The notes under the pieces were generated by a model. The model worked only from the letters and a program-made list of their open reading frames with translations. It searched no databases and was not told the origin of the DNA. The translations under genes and the position numbers were made by a program. A stretch of 64,000 nt of DNA from Caldicellulosiruptor kronotskyensis 2002 (GTDB taxonomy: Bacteria > Bacillota > Thermoanaerobacteria > Caldicellulosiruptorales > Caldicellulosiruptoraceae): positions 2,350,501 to 2,414,500 of the forward strand of contig NC_014720.1 in NCBI RefSeq assembly GCF_000166775.1, given 5' to 3'. Below, one piece after another: positions 26,249 through 34,963 of this stretch. Position 1 is the first letter of the stretch, and the number at the start of each line of letters is the position of its first letter.

Positions 26249-27607
26249 ATGAGTTTACCAAAAGGATTTCTGTGGGGTGCTGCAACTGCATCATATCAGA
26301 TTGAGGGTGCTTGGAATGAAGATGGAAAAGGTGAATCTATATGGGACAGGTTTTCTCATCAAAAAGGGAATATTCTATACGGTCACACAGGCGATGTTGC
26401 CTGTGACCACTATCATAGGTTCGAAGAAGATGTTTCTCTTATGAAAGAACTTGGACTAAAAGCATACAGATTCTCTATTGCTTGGACAAGAATATTTCCA
26501 GATGGCTATGGTACTGTAAATCAGAAAGGTCTTGAGTTTTATGATAGACTCATCAAAAAGCTTGTTGAAAACAATATTGAACCGGTTGTCACCATTTATC
26601 ACTGGGATCTTCCTCAAAAGCTTCAAGACATTGGCGGTTGGGCAAACTCAGAAATCGTGAATTATTATTTTGAATATGCAATGCTTCTTATAAATCGCTA
26701 CAAAGATAAAGTAAAAAAATGGATAACATTTAATGAACCTTATTGTATTGCCTTTTTGGGACACTTTTATGGAGTTCATGCACCGGGAATAAAAGATTTT
26801 AAAGTTGCAATGGATGTTGTACACAATATTATGCTTTCACACTTTAAGGTTGTAAAAGCGGTAAAGGAAAACAATATTGATGTTGAGGTAGGAATTACAC
26901 TTAATTTAACTCCAGTTTACCTTCAAACAGAGCGTCTTGGATATAAGGTAAGCGAAATTGAAAGAGAAATGGTAAACCTCAGTAGCCAGCTTGACAATGA
27001 ACTTTTCCTTGACCCAGTACTCAAAGGAAGCTATCCACAAAAGCTGTTTGATTATCTTGTTCAAAAAGATTTGTTGGAAACTCAAAAAGCATTGAGTATG
27101 CAGCAGGAAGTAAAAGAAAATTTCGTTTTCCCTGATCTTCTTGGTATCAACTACTATACACGTGCCGTCAGGCTTTACGATGAAAATTCTTCTTGGATAT
27201 TTCCAATAAGATGGGAACATCCTGCAGGAGAGTACACCGAGATGGGCTGGGAAGTATTCCCACAAGGACTTTTTGATCTTTTGATTTGGATTAAAGAAAG
27301 TTACCCACAAATTCCAATTTATATAACAGAAAACGGTGCTGCTTATAACGACAAGGTAGAAGATGGAAGGATTCATGACCAAAAGAGAGTGGAGTATTTA
27401 AAACAGCACTTTGAACAAGCAAGAAAGGCAATTGAAAATGGAGTGGATTTGCGAGGCTATTTTGTATGGTCTCTGATGGACAATCTTGAATGGGCAATGG
27501 GGTATACAAAAAGATTTGGAATTATATATGTGGATTATGAAACTCAAAAAAGGATTAAAAAAGATAGTTTTTATTTTTATCAGCAGTATATAAAGGAAAA
27601 TTCATAA
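26249..27607 (+). CDS. bglA: Beta-glucosidase, GH1
   Basis: This 452-residue cytosolic TIM-barrel enzyme hydrolyses cellobiose and other beta-glucosides with retention. The acid/base is Glu163 in TFNEP and the nucleophile Glu361 in ITENGAA. The N-terminal GH1 signature FLWGAATASYQIEGAWNEDG is intact. The frame is open back to 26129, but an AAGGAGGT lies eight bases before the ATG at 26249, which gives the standard GH1 start MSLPKGFLWG. It follows the GH94 operon but is separated by a terminator and has its own upstream region, so hydrolytic and phosphorolytic routes may be controlled separately. A clear terminator follows. Confidence 0.96.
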   Translation: MSLPKGFLWGAATASYQIEGAWNEDGKGESIWDRFSHQKGNILYGHTGDVACDHYHRFEEDVSLMKELGLKAYRFSIAWTRIFPDGYGTVNQKGLEFYDRLIKKLVENNIEPVVTIYHWDLPQKLQDIGGWANSEIVNYYFEYAMLLINRYKDKVKKWITFNEPYCIAFLGHFYGVHAPGIKDFKVAMDVVHNIMLSHFKVVKAVKENNIDVEVGITLNLTPVYLQTERLGYKVSEIEREMVNLSSQLDNELFLDPVLKGSYPQKLFDYLVQKDLLETQKALSMQQEVKENFVFPDLLGINYYTRAVRLYDENSSWIFPIRWEHPAGEYTEMGWEVFPQGLFDLLIWIKESYPQIPIYITENGAAYNDKVEDGRIHDQKRVEYLKQHFEQARKAIENGVDLRGYFVWSLMDNLEWAMGYTKRFGIIYVDYETQKRIKKDSFYFYQQYIKENS

Positions 27608-27622
27608 ATACAAATATAAACG

Positions 27623-27658
27623 GGCTTTTGGAGGGGTTCTACTTCAAAAGCCTTTTTT
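27623..27658 (+). terminator. Terminator after bglA
   Basis: Stem GGCTTTTG (27623-27630) / CAAAAGCC (27645-27652) is followed directly by a six-T run. Confidence 0.85.
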
Positions 27659-27810
27659 ATATTATTGTAGAAATCTTTTCTATCTATATTCTTTATGTTT
27701 TTAAATACATTTCACAATTTTTTTCTTTACACCTTATATCCTTTTGTTAGCATTAAATGAATAGTATTCTATTTATTTAAGTCAAAACAACTAAAGTATT
27801 TAAGCTACTA

Positions 27811-27838
27811 TTGACTTTTTTCAGCTATTTTTTATAGA
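27811..27838 (+). promoter_or_regulatory. Promoter of the alpha-amylase gene
   Basis: TTGACT (27811-27816) and TATAGA (27833-27838) are separated by 16 bases. Transcription would begin around 27845, directly at the first operator-like site. The 356-base region 27608-27963 otherwise holds the bglA terminator, two operator-like sites and the amylase ribosome binding site. Confidence 0.6.
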
Positions 27839-27846
27839 ATATAATT

Positions 27847-27859
27847 ACAAACGATTGCA
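27847..27859. promoter_or_regulatory. LacI-family operator-like site 1 (amylase)
   Basis: ACAAACGATTGCA is an imperfect palindrome around a central CG, close to MalR-type operators (GCAAACGTTTGC). It overlaps the expected transcription start, a position suited to repression by blocking polymerase. Confidence 0.5.
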
Positions 27860-27911
27860 TTCAACTATGAGAGGAGGAATAGCTAAACAAGAATTTTTAA
27901 GTTACATTTAT

Positions 27912-27926
27912 CGAAAACGTTTGTTA
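27912..27926. promoter_or_regulatory. LacI-family operator-like site 2 (amylase)
   Basis: CGAAAACGTTTGTTA contains the perfect palindrome AAACGTTT. Its central CG lies 66 bases after that of site 1, in the leader of the amylase mRNA. Two such sites about six helical turns apart could be bridged by a tetrameric repressor or bound independently. Confidence 0.5.
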
Positions 27927-27963
27927 CGATTAATTCAAAATCAAAACAAGGAGGGTGTTTGGT

Positions 27964-29412
27964 ATGAATGGTTTATTTAAAAAATTATCTAAAAAACTTA
28001 CCATCATTTCCCTTATTGTAATTATTGTATTTTTACTTACTTCATCACTATCTATCTATGCTGGTGTGATGATGCAAGGTTTTTATTGGGATGTACCAGC
28101 AGGAGGCACGTGGTGGAACACTCTTGCTTCAAAAGCGTATGAGCTTAAATACATGGTAGGAGGAAGTTACGGTATAAATCGTATATGGTTCCCTCCAGCC
28201 TATAAAGGTCAAGGCGGGGCTTATTCAATGGGGTATGATCCTCATGACTACTATGACCTTGGTCAATATTATCAAGATGGAACAACTGAAACAAGGTTTG
28301 GATCTCAATCTGAATTAAAAAATGCTATTTCAAAATATAAAAGCTATGGTATATCTGTAACAGAAGATATTGTCTTGAATCACCGCTCTGGTGGAAAGAG
28401 TGAATACAATCCTAAGACTGGTACAAATACATGGACAGATTTTACAAATACAGCAAGCGGTATGTGTCAGTGGCACTGGGATGCTTTCCATCCAAATAAC
28501 TATTGCAGTGGTGACGAAGGAACATTTGCTGGATTCCCAGATGTCTGCTATACTTCAGGTCCAGCTTACAATGACATGAAAGCATGGATGAACTGGCTGA
28601 AATCATCCACAAACGCTGGTTTTGATAGCTGGAGATATGACTATGTAAAAGGTTATGGCTATTGGGTTGTAAAAGATTTTAATGCTGCAACATCCCCCAC
28701 ATTTAGCGTTGGGGAATACTGGGACGCAAACACATCAACACTTGACTGGTGGGCAAATTCAAGTGGTTCCTCTGTATTTGACTTTGCACTTTACTATACC
28801 TTAAGAGACATTTGCAACAATACAAGCGGCAGCGGATATTTGCCAAACGTCTTTGACTATAGCAAAAGCTATGCTGCAAAAAATCCTTTCAAAGCTGTAA
28901 CTTTTGTTGCAAATCATGACACAGATGAAATTGTAAATGACAAAATGATGGCTTATGCTTTCATTTTGACTTATCAAGGTTATCCATGTATATTCTGGAA
29001 AGATTACTATGATTATGGTCTTGCGACAGGCGGTGGAGCATCTCCTGGTGGATGGGGAAATGGTATAAAACAGCTTGTATGGTGCAGAGAAAAACTTGCT
29101 GCTGGTGCACCTAATATTGAAATTCTTAAAAGCAATGATGGTGATATTATAATTTACGGAAGCAAAGGCTATTCAACCTCAAGCCCAGGATACATCGTTG
29201 TAATAAATGATCATCCAAGTCAATGGAAAGGTGCATGGGTTCAAACAAGCAATAGTTACTTAAAAGGCAAGACTTTAAAAGCTTATGCTTGGTCATCCAC
29301 AGTTTCAGGTCAAAATGTTCAGCCGCAAAACAAATACTGTGATGCAAACGGTTGGGTAGAAGTATGGGCACCACCAAGAGGATATGCTGTATATTCTGTA
29401 GATGGTCTATAA
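27964..29412 (+). CDS. Secreted alpha-amylase, GH13, archaeal-type
   Basis: This exported enzyme endo-hydrolyses alpha-1,4 bonds of starch. The signal peptide is residues 1-33 (ending SLSIYA); the mature protein begins GVMMQGFYWDVPAGGTWW. Catalytic residues are nucleophile Asp226 in SWRYDYVKGYG, acid/base Glu251 in SVGEYWD, and Asp319 in FVANHDTDE. The sequence follows Thermococcales amylases closely: YSMGYDPHDYYDLG, EGTFAGFPDV, FKAVTFVANHDTDE. The 25- and 68-residue catalytic spacings are also almost identical, placing it with subfamily GH13_7 rather than the usual bacterial subfamilies. The frame extends to a GTG at 27955, but AAGGAGGG is well spaced for the ATG at 27964 (482 residues). It has its own promoter, two operator-like sites and a terminator. 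Confidence 0.93.
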   Translation: MNGLFKKLSKKLTIISLIVIIVFLLTSSLSIYAGVMMQGFYWDVPAGGTWWNTLASKAYELKYMVGGSYGINRIWFPPAYKGQGGAYSMGYDPHDYYDLGQYYQDGTTETRFGSQSELKNAISKYKSYGISVTEDIVLNHRSGGKSEYNPKTGTNTWTDFTNTASGMCQWHWDAFHPNNYCSGDEGTFAGFPDVCYTSGPAYNDMKAWMNWLKSSTNAGFDSWRYDYVKGYGYWVVKDFNAATSPTFSVGEYWDANTSTLDWWANSSGSSVFDFALYYTLRDICNNTSGSGYLPNVFDYSKSYAAKNPFKAVTFVANHDTDEIVNDKMMAYAFILTYQGYPCIFWKDYYDYGLATGGGASPGGWGNGIKQLVWCREKLAAGAPNIEILKSNDGDIIIYGSKGYSTSSPGYIVVINDHPSQWKGAWVQTSNSYLKGKTLKAYAWSSTVSGQNVQPQNKYCDANGWVEVWAPPRGYAVYSVDGL

Positions 29413-29429
29413 TACAAAAACTTTTACAA

Positions 29430-29468
29430 GTTCCCTTAGGGGCAAAACCCCTAAGGGAACAATATTTT
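29430..29468 (+). terminator. Strong hairpin after the amylase gene
   Basis: A perfect 13-pair stem GTTCCCTTAGGGG (29430-29442) / CCCCTAAGGGAAC (29448-29460) with a five-base loop, followed by AATATTTT. The T-run is short, so it may partly protect the 3' end as well as terminate. Confidence 0.75.
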
Positions 29469-29490
29469 AGGTGGAGGTAACAATAATAAA

Positions 29491-30672
29491 ATGAGTAAAA
29501 GAAAAAAAATAGTGGTTTTTATCTCATTGTTTCTATTGATAGCCTTGATTATTGCAAACATTGTTGTTGTGTACAACAATCAGCCCGAAAATTTAATAAA
29601 CCTTTTCAGAAAAGCAGAATCTGTAATTAGCGGCAAATACATTGTTGATTTTTACCCTACAAAGGTGGAATTTCTACAAACAGTCAAAGACCTGATATAC
29701 GATTTTGATAAAAATTCCTTACTAATTGATTATAAAGGACTCAAGATAAAGGCTAATCTTTCATCTCTTTTCCCAGAAGAAAACAAAGTAGGCATAAGAC
29801 TCAAAATGTATATAGAAAACCTTACAGGTAATAAGTTAACTTTAAACACAACAAATGTACTGTTGGGTTACAAAGGTGATTTGAACCAGTACTCATTTTT
29901 ACCTCACCTTATTCAAAATTCCAGCTATCCGCTTAATGTCGGAAAGAAATTAGAATTAAATTTGGTATATTATCCAGAAAATAATATATACACCCTGAGA
30001 AAATACGGCTATTATGGAGACCTTCGAGAAACATATTTTTTGGATCTAAGCTCTGCTATACTAATGAATAATCTAAAAAGTGTATTACCTATTAGAATCT
30101 ATTTTTCTGCAGACAAAAAAGATTATTCGAAATATAAAAAAGTATTTAGTAAGGAAAATATTTATACTGACTATGTCTGTAGGCTAACCTTCGAACAACT
30201 TTCTCTTCTAAAGTCCAGAAAAATAATTTTTTATCAGGATCAGATAGGTACTACCTTTATAAATGAACAGGTACCATTAAGTTTAAATGCTTTTGAACAT
30301 AAAGGAATATTGTTTGTACGTATTAAAATACCCCAGGGAAATCTAATAATTGACGAAAAAGATATTTCCGTCTCTTATGATGGAACAACTTGGGAAAGAA
30401 GTATAAATAAATTTAAAGACTTGTCCACTCAATTCAAAAAAATGCTTATTAGTCCTAATGTATTAAATCTTGATATTAACTACCCATTCGAATATACCTT
30501 TAAATTCAAAGCCAAAAATACAAAAAAGATTTACTTAGATTTAAGCGGAATTGTATTAAAAATTGACCATCATGACAATGAAAAAGGTAATGCAAAGTAC
30601 AATGAAAAAAGCTCTACAAAATACTCAGCTCTTGTTCCCATAAAACTTCAACTTGTTGAGGCTGGCAATTAG
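29491..30672 (+). CDS. Membrane-anchored extracytoplasmic protein of unknown function
   Basis: This 393-residue protein has an N-terminal signal anchor (residues ~7-27, KIVVFISLFLLIALIIANIVVV) followed by a Lys/Tyr/Leu-rich, mostly beta-like domain facing outside. No catalytic motif, cysteine lipobox or sugar-binding module is recognisable. GTGGAGGT lies upstream of the ATG, past the amylase hairpin, so it may receive some readthrough from the amylase transcript. Association with amylase suggests a surface role, but this is not shown by sequence. Confidence 0.7.
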   Translation: MSKRKKIVVFISLFLLIALIIANIVVVYNNQPENLINLFRKAESVISGKYIVDFYPTKVEFLQTVKDLIYDFDKNSLLIDYKGLKIKANLSSLFPEENKVGIRLKMYIENLTGNKLTLNTTNVLLGYKGDLNQYSFLPHLIQNSSYPLNVGKKLELNLVYYPENNIYTLRKYGYYGDLRETYFLDLSSAILMNNLKSVLPIRIYFSADKKDYSKYKKVFSKENIYTDYVCRLTFEQLSLLKSRKIIFYQDQIGTTFINEQVPLSLNAFEHKGILFVRIKIPQGNLIIDEKDISVSYDGTTWERSINKFKDLSTQFKKMLISPNVLNLDINYPFEYTFKFKAKNTKKIYLDLSGIVLKIDHHDNEKGNAKYNEKSSTKYSALVPIKLQLVEAGN

Positions 30673-30690
30673 AATAAGCCAGCCTATTCT
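30660..30690 (+). terminator. Possible terminator at the end of the anchored protein gene
   Basis: GGCTGGC (30660-30666) pairs with GCCAGCC (30678-30684), overlapping the stop codon at 30670-30672. It is followed by TATTCTTGTT, a modest T-rich tail. Confidence 0.5.
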
Positions 30691-30755
30691 TGTTATTACC
30701 AAAATTATTAGTTTAGACAGTCCAAATTTTATTCTCGAACACAAACACAACCATT

Positions 30756-31217
30756 TTAAAAAGTCACCCTTTCATGTTCTAAGAGCCATATCTTTTTATC
30801 AATTCCTGCACTATATCCTCCCAAAGTTCCATCATTTTTTATAACTCTGTGGCACGGAACAATTATCACAGCTGGATTTTTCTTGGCAGCATTTCCAACA
30901 GCTCTTGCACCATGGGGCTTTCCAACTTTTTTTGCAAGCTCTCTATAAGAAACTACACTTCCAAAGGGAACATTTATAAGTTCATTCCAAACTCTCTTTT
31001 GAAACTCTGTCCCCTCTAAACGAAGTTTTAGCTCAAAATTGGTTCTCTTCCCTCCAAAATACTCTTCAAGTTGCAAAATAGCTTCTTTTATAACAGGGCT
31101 AATCAGCTCTTTTTCATCTTTTCGTGAAACAAACTCCACTGATACTATGCTATCGTCTTGTCCTACAATCTTTATCAGTCCAATTGGAGATATTAAATAA
31201 CCAACAGATTTTTTCAA
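30756..31217 (-). CDS. ogt: Methylated-DNA-[protein]-cysteine S-methyltransferase
   Basis: This 153-residue suicide repair enzyme transfers methyl groups from O6-methylguanine in DNA to its own cysteine, in the motif IVPCHRVI. The DNA-binding helix-turn-helix region (FQKRVWNELINVPFGSVVSY) and the arginine-finger segment (GKPHGARAVGNAAKKNP) are present. The length fits the Ogt/AGT class without an Ada domain. The start is TTG at 31217 with AGGTGA six bases upstream. Next on the minus strand upstream is a DUF1232 gene, with 43 bases between. Confidence 0.95.
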   Translation of the reverse strand: MKKSVGYLISPIGLIKIVGQDDSIVSVEFVSRKDEKELISPVIKEAILQLEEYFGGKRTNFELKLRLEGTEFQKRVWNELINVPFGSVVSYRELAKKVGKPHGARAVGNAAKKNPAVIIVPCHRVIKNDGTLGGYSAGIDKKIWLLEHERVTF

Positions 31218-31260
31218 TTTAAATCACCTGCTCTTTTTAACTAATACTTTTCACAACTTT

Positions 31261-31620
31261 TTAAATAATCAATCCAATAATCAACATCCAAAAAATAATA
31301 ATGGGAATAGCATAATACCATTTCTTTGGCTTTCCTTCTCGCCAAAGATTCTCTGCCTCTTTCTGGCACTCATTTAAAATGGAATCTGGTATAAGCTTTA
31401 TTGTTATTGTAACTAAAAATGGAAGAATTATTATATCATCAAGATAACCTAAAATTGGTATAAAATCTGGTACAAAGTCGATTGGCGACAAGGCATATAC
31501 AATGGTAATTAAAGCAAATATCTTAGCTAAAAGAGGTGTATCTCTTCTTTTCATTGCTAAAAAAATAGCCGGAATTTGTTTTTTTAATAATTTTGCCTTT
31601 TCTCTTATATTTTTACTCAA
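31261..31620 (-). CDS. DUF1232 (YkvA-like) membrane protein
   Basis: A 119-residue protein with the DUF1232 signature ALSPIDFVPDFIPILGYLDDIIILP in its middle and a C-terminal hydrophobic helix (WYYAIPIIIFWMLIIGLII). The family is small membrane-associated proteins of unknown function. The frame opens with GTG at 31629, but that codon is inside the AGAGGTGG ribosome binding site, so the TTG at 31620 is more likely. It starts 14 bases after the stop of the RNA methyltransferase gene, in the same transcript. Confidence 0.85.
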   Translation of the reverse strand: MSKNIREKAKLLKKQIPAIFLAMKRRDTPLLAKIFALITIVYALSPIDFVPDFIPILGYLDDIIILPFLVTITIKLIPDSILNECQKEAENLWREGKPKKWYYAIPIIIFWMLIIGLII

Positions 31621-31634
31621 TGAATCCACCTCTT

Positions 31635-32990
31635 TTAACTATTACACTTTTTAAACAATGTCACGCACTCTACATGAAATGTCTGTGGAAACATATCAAC
31701 AGGCTGAACTTCCACAACTTCATAGCCATTTGAACAAAGTATATTTGCATCTCTTGCAAGTGTTGAAGGATTGCAGGATACATAAATTATGTTTTGTATC
31801 TTGTGCTCTATCAAGCTTTCTAAGAGCTGTTTTTCACAGCCACTTCGCGGAGGGTCAAGTATCACAGCCTGGGGTATAATTCCACTTTTCAATAACTTTG
31901 GAATTTCAATCTCAGCACTACCGCATATAAATTCAATATTTGAAATGCTGTTATTCTTGCTGCTTTTTTTTGCATCTTCAACTGCATCTCTAACTAACTC
32001 TATGGCGTAAACCTTTTTGCAAAACCGAGCTACAAACATTGAAATGGTACCAATTCCAGAGTATATATCAAATACGACTTCTGCCTCAATATTACGCAGA
32101 TATTTTACTACCTGACGGTAAAGTACCTCTGTTTGCACAGAATTTACCTGAAAAAATGACTTTGGGGAAATCTCAAATGTTAAATTCCCTATCTTGTCTT
32201 TTATTGTGCTATTGCCCCAGATCAATATATCTTCCTCACCAAGTATTACATTTGTCCTTTTAGGATTCAAGTTGACGAAAAAGGATTTGATCTCGGGAAA
32301 CTTATCTAAAATGTCATTTTTGATAGCTTCTAAATTCTCAGGTACTTTTGTGCAAACAAGAATGAGCATCATCTCATTAAATGCAAATGAATTTCTAACA
32401 ACAATGTGCCTCAAAACTCCTTTATGCTTTTTTTCGTCATAAACCTCTATCTTGTGTTTTCGGATTAGATCCTTCATACCTTTTATCACATTATCGCAAA
32501 ACTCATGCTGAATAAGACAGTAATCTATATCAACAATATCATGTGTCATCTTTTTATAAAATCCTATTTGTGGTTTTTTATAATCTCCACCTACCGGAAG
32601 TGCTGTTTTGTTTCTGTATCTAAATGGGTTTTCCATTCCAATAACATCATTTATTTTGGGGCTGAGCTTTCCTATTCGCCTAAAAGCATCTTCAACAAGA
32701 AGCTTTTTTAGGCTTAGCTGATGCTGGTATTTTGCATGCATCAAATGACATCCACCACAAAAGTCATAATAAGGGCATTCAGGGTCTTTTCTATATGGGC
32801 TTTTTTCTAAAATTTCAACTAAGTTTGCTTTGGCATACTCTTTTTTTACCTCTTCTATTTTGATTTTTACAACCTCATCAATTAAAGTATTGTCAACAAA
32901 CACTACAAAACCATCAATTCTTGCAATGCCCTGTGCCTGGTGATTGAGTGTGTCAATTTTGACAATATACTCTTGCGACTTTTTTACCAC
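31635..32990 (-). CDS. rlmD: 23S rRNA (uracil-5)-methyltransferase, RlmD/RumA-type
   Basis: This 451-residue SAM-dependent enzyme makes 5-methyluridine in 23S rRNA (some homologues modify tRNA). The order is an N-terminal TRAM domain (VKIDTLNHQAQGIARIDGFVVFV), an iron-sulfur cysteine cluster (CPYYDFCGGC), a central RNA-binding part, and a Rossmann methyltransferase domain. The last holds VFDIYSGIGTISMF for SAM binding, VILDPPRSGC, and the catalytic cysteine motif IIYVSCNPSTLARD. GTG start at 32990 with GGGGGAGA five bases upstream. It heads a minus-strand unit with DUF1232 and ogt. The target base (1939, 747 or 54 in tRNA) cannot be told from sequence. Confidence 0.92.
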   Translation of the reverse strand: MVKKSQEYIVKIDTLNHQAQGIARIDGFVVFVDNTLIDEVVKIKIEEVKKEYAKANLVEILEKSPYRKDPECPYYDFCGGCHLMHAKYQHQLSLKKLLVEDAFRRIGKLSPKINDVIGMENPFRYRNKTALPVGGDYKKPQIGFYKKMTHDIVDIDYCLIQHEFCDNVIKGMKDLIRKHKIEVYDEKKHKGVLRHIVVRNSFAFNEMMLILVCTKVPENLEAIKNDILDKFPEIKSFFVNLNPKRTNVILGEEDILIWGNSTIKDKIGNLTFEISPKSFFQVNSVQTEVLYRQVVKYLRNIEAEVVFDIYSGIGTISMFVARFCKKVYAIELVRDAVEDAKKSSKNNSISNIEFICGSAEIEIPKLLKSGIIPQAVILDPPRSGCEKQLLESLIEHKIQNIIYVSCNPSTLARDANILCSNGYEVVEVQPVDMFPQTFHVECVTLFKKCNS

Positions 32991-33152
32991 ATCTTCTCCC
33001 CCTGATACTTCTTTGTTTTTTCGCTTTAATATTTTACACCATTTTTTAATAGCAAGAAAATAATAATTTCATAAAGTCTTAGAGAAAATATATATTGAAA
33101 ATCTAAAAGCTACTGTTCATAAGACATTCAATCAAAAGGAGGTTTAAAAAAA

Positions 33153-34418
33153 TTGTTCAACCCGTTTGAAGAAAAGCCAAAGCCGATTGAAAATTTTCTT
33201 ATGGACTGGAAAACAATATACCCCAAGTCGTACTGCAAAAATGAAGTTGACCCTTATACAAAGACAAGAATAATTCTCATGAACGGGATTGAAGTTGAAG
33301 CCTCGATGTTTTTCCATCAGTTTCACCGCCATTGTATAGACAACAACGTAAGACGCGATTTAGCAATGATGAGAAGAATTGAGCAAATGCAACAAAAACA
33401 CATCAACTGGTTAAAGCCAATTGATGAGACACCTCTTGAAACTACAATAGGATATGAGCATGTGGCTGTAGACCTTACCGCTTGGCTTGCTCAAAACGAA
33501 CCTGACCCTTATGTTAAACAAACTCTTGATTTTATTTTGCTTGAAGATTTTGACCATCTTTACCGCTATGCAAACCTTCTTGACATGGACTCGAATATCC
33601 CAGCAAACAATCTGGTAAAAAACTATGTTGAAATCATCCCTGGTCGGCCGACAATTGCCCATCACAGACATCCTTATGATACTGTCAGCAGATGCGTTGA
33701 TTTTAAAAAAGCAGATATTAGAACAAAGTTAAACATTTTCATCATAACAGCCGGTGAGCAGCAGACAATGAATTTTTATAACAACATTGGTAACACCTAT
33801 TACAACGACCTTGGAAGACAGCTCTACTTAGAAATAGCCTTAGTGGAAGAAGAACACGTAACCCAGTATGGTTCGTTGATTGACCCGAGACTCACATGGT
33901 TCGAAAGTCTTCTTTTGCATGAATACACCGAATGCTATCTGTATTACTCATTCTATGAATCTGAGGTTGACCCAAATGTAAAATCTATATGGGAGATGCA
34001 CCTTGATGCTGAAATTGCCCATCTTCATAAAGCTGCAGAACTTTTGCAAAAATATGAGAACAAATCTTGGTATGAAGTTATCCCGGGTGGGCAGTTCCCA
34101 AATCTTTTGCTGTTCCATGATACGCGTGAATATGTACGCAAAGTTATTTCACAGATGGTTGAAATAACTGCTGACAAAGAGGATTTAAAAAATGTAAATG
34201 ATCTACCAGAAAATCATACGTTTTTCTGGTTCCAGAATAAAGTGAACCATGATATAAATTTGGTTGCAAGCCATGTGGTGATTGATAAGCACAAAACGGT
34301 AAAAGGTGAAGATTACAGGTGGGAGATGGCTCCACACCCAGTTGAAAGCTTGAGAAATAGAAAAGAAGACAATAGCTCAATTGGAAGAACAAAGCAGAAA
34401 AAGCTTGTTAGCATATAA
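33153..34418 (+). CDS. Ferritin-like di-iron protein built of four helical-hairpin repeats
   Basis: A 421-residue cytosolic protein. I see a four-fold internal pattern in which a Glu is followed 30 residues on by Glu/Asp and 33 on by His: E102/D132/H135, E202/E232/H235, E257/E287/H290. A degenerate first unit E47/E77/Q80 has the His replaced by Gln. Three units also share Asp at +16 and Val at +19 (D63/V66, D118/V121, D273/V276). This E...ExxH hairpin is the half-site of ferritin/rubrerythrin-type four-helix bundles, so units 1+2 and 3+4 could form two bundles, the first lacking one ligand. Start is TTG with AAGGAGGT at good spacing. It faces, convergently, a bacteriohemerythrin gene. The C-terminal 130 residues have no pattern I know. 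Function is unknown; oxygen or peroxide handling or a di-iron oxidase are possible. Confidence 0.75.
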   Translation: MFNPFEEKPKPIENFLMDWKTIYPKSYCKNEVDPYTKTRIILMNGIEVEASMFFHQFHRHCIDNNVRRDLAMMRRIEQMQQKHINWLKPIDETPLETTIGYEHVAVDLTAWLAQNEPDPYVKQTLDFILLEDFDHLYRYANLLDMDSNIPANNLVKNYVEIIPGRPTIAHHRHPYDTVSRCVDFKKADIRTKLNIFIITAGEQQTMNFYNNIGNTYYNDLGRQLYLEIALVEEEHVTQYGSLIDPRLTWFESLLLHEYTECYLYYSFYESEVDPNVKSIWEMHLDAEIAHLHKAAELLQKYENKSWYEVIPGGQFPNLLLFHDTREYVRKVISQMVEITADKEDLKNVNDLPENHTFFWFQNKVNHDINLVASHVVIDKHKTVKGEDYRWEMAPHPVESLRNRKEDNSSIGRTKQKKLVSI

Positions 34419-34426
34419 ATAAAAAA

Positions 34427-34456
34427 GCTGTCTACCGTTGCGGTGGACAGCTTTTT
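34427..34456. terminator. Bidirectional terminator between ferritin-like and hemerythrin genes
   Basis: GCTGTCTACCG (34427-34437) pairs with CGGTGGACAGC (34441-34451), one G-U pair included, and is flanked by A-run and T-run on either side. Confidence 0.85.
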
Positions 34457-34477
34457 GCAATTTCCGAAACCTTTCAT

Positions 34478-34894
34478 CTATTTTGATTGCATCTTTTCTT
34501 TCAAAAAAGCTCCAAGTTTTCTATCTGTTCCAAGGATATGATTTTTGAGCCAGTCAACAACAAGTCTGTTTGTCTTTATAACTGCTGCAACTCCTGCTCC
34601 TTCCTTCTCTATCTCCTCTCGAAACTTTTTGTAGTTTTCAACAAAGTTGTCATGTTCTTTTTTATGATATAGATACTCTGGGTACAGATACTCTTTCATG
34701 TATTTTTCCTCAGTTGAAAAATGAAAAACAACATAATCACCTAAAAAGTCTAAAACTTCTGGCAATACCTTCTTCCCCTCACCCTGAGCACAAGCATCCA
34801 AAAGTCTATTTATTCTTTCAAAAAGCTCTTTGTGCTGATTGTCTATTGACTCAACTCCAACAGAGTACTGGTCAAGCCACTCTATTTGCGGCAT
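34478..34894 (-). CDS. Bacteriohemerythrin
   Basis: This 138-residue four-helix protein binds O2 at a non-haem di-iron site. The ligand set is visible: His in DNQHKELF, His and Glu in HFSTEEKYM, two His in YHKKEHDNF and His plus Asp in LKNHILGTD. The N-terminal signature WLDQYSVGVESID is typical. AAAGGAGTG precedes the ATG. It lies 69 bases downstream of the GT2 synthase gene on the same strand and could be the last gene of that operon, followed by a terminator. In a strict anaerobe it may scavenge or sense oxygen. Confidence 0.95.
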   Translation of the reverse strand: MPQIEWLDQYSVGVESIDNQHKELFERINRLLDACAQGEGKKVLPEVLDFLGDYVVFHFSTEEKYMKEYLYPEYLYHKKEHDNFVENYKKFREEIEKEGAGVAAVIKTNRLVVDWLKNHILGTDRKLGAFLKEKMQSK

Positions 34895-34963
34895 TATTTC
34901 ACTCCTTTCAAATTGAAGTTATATTCAAATATTATATACCCCAATTAATTAAAAAGTAACACA

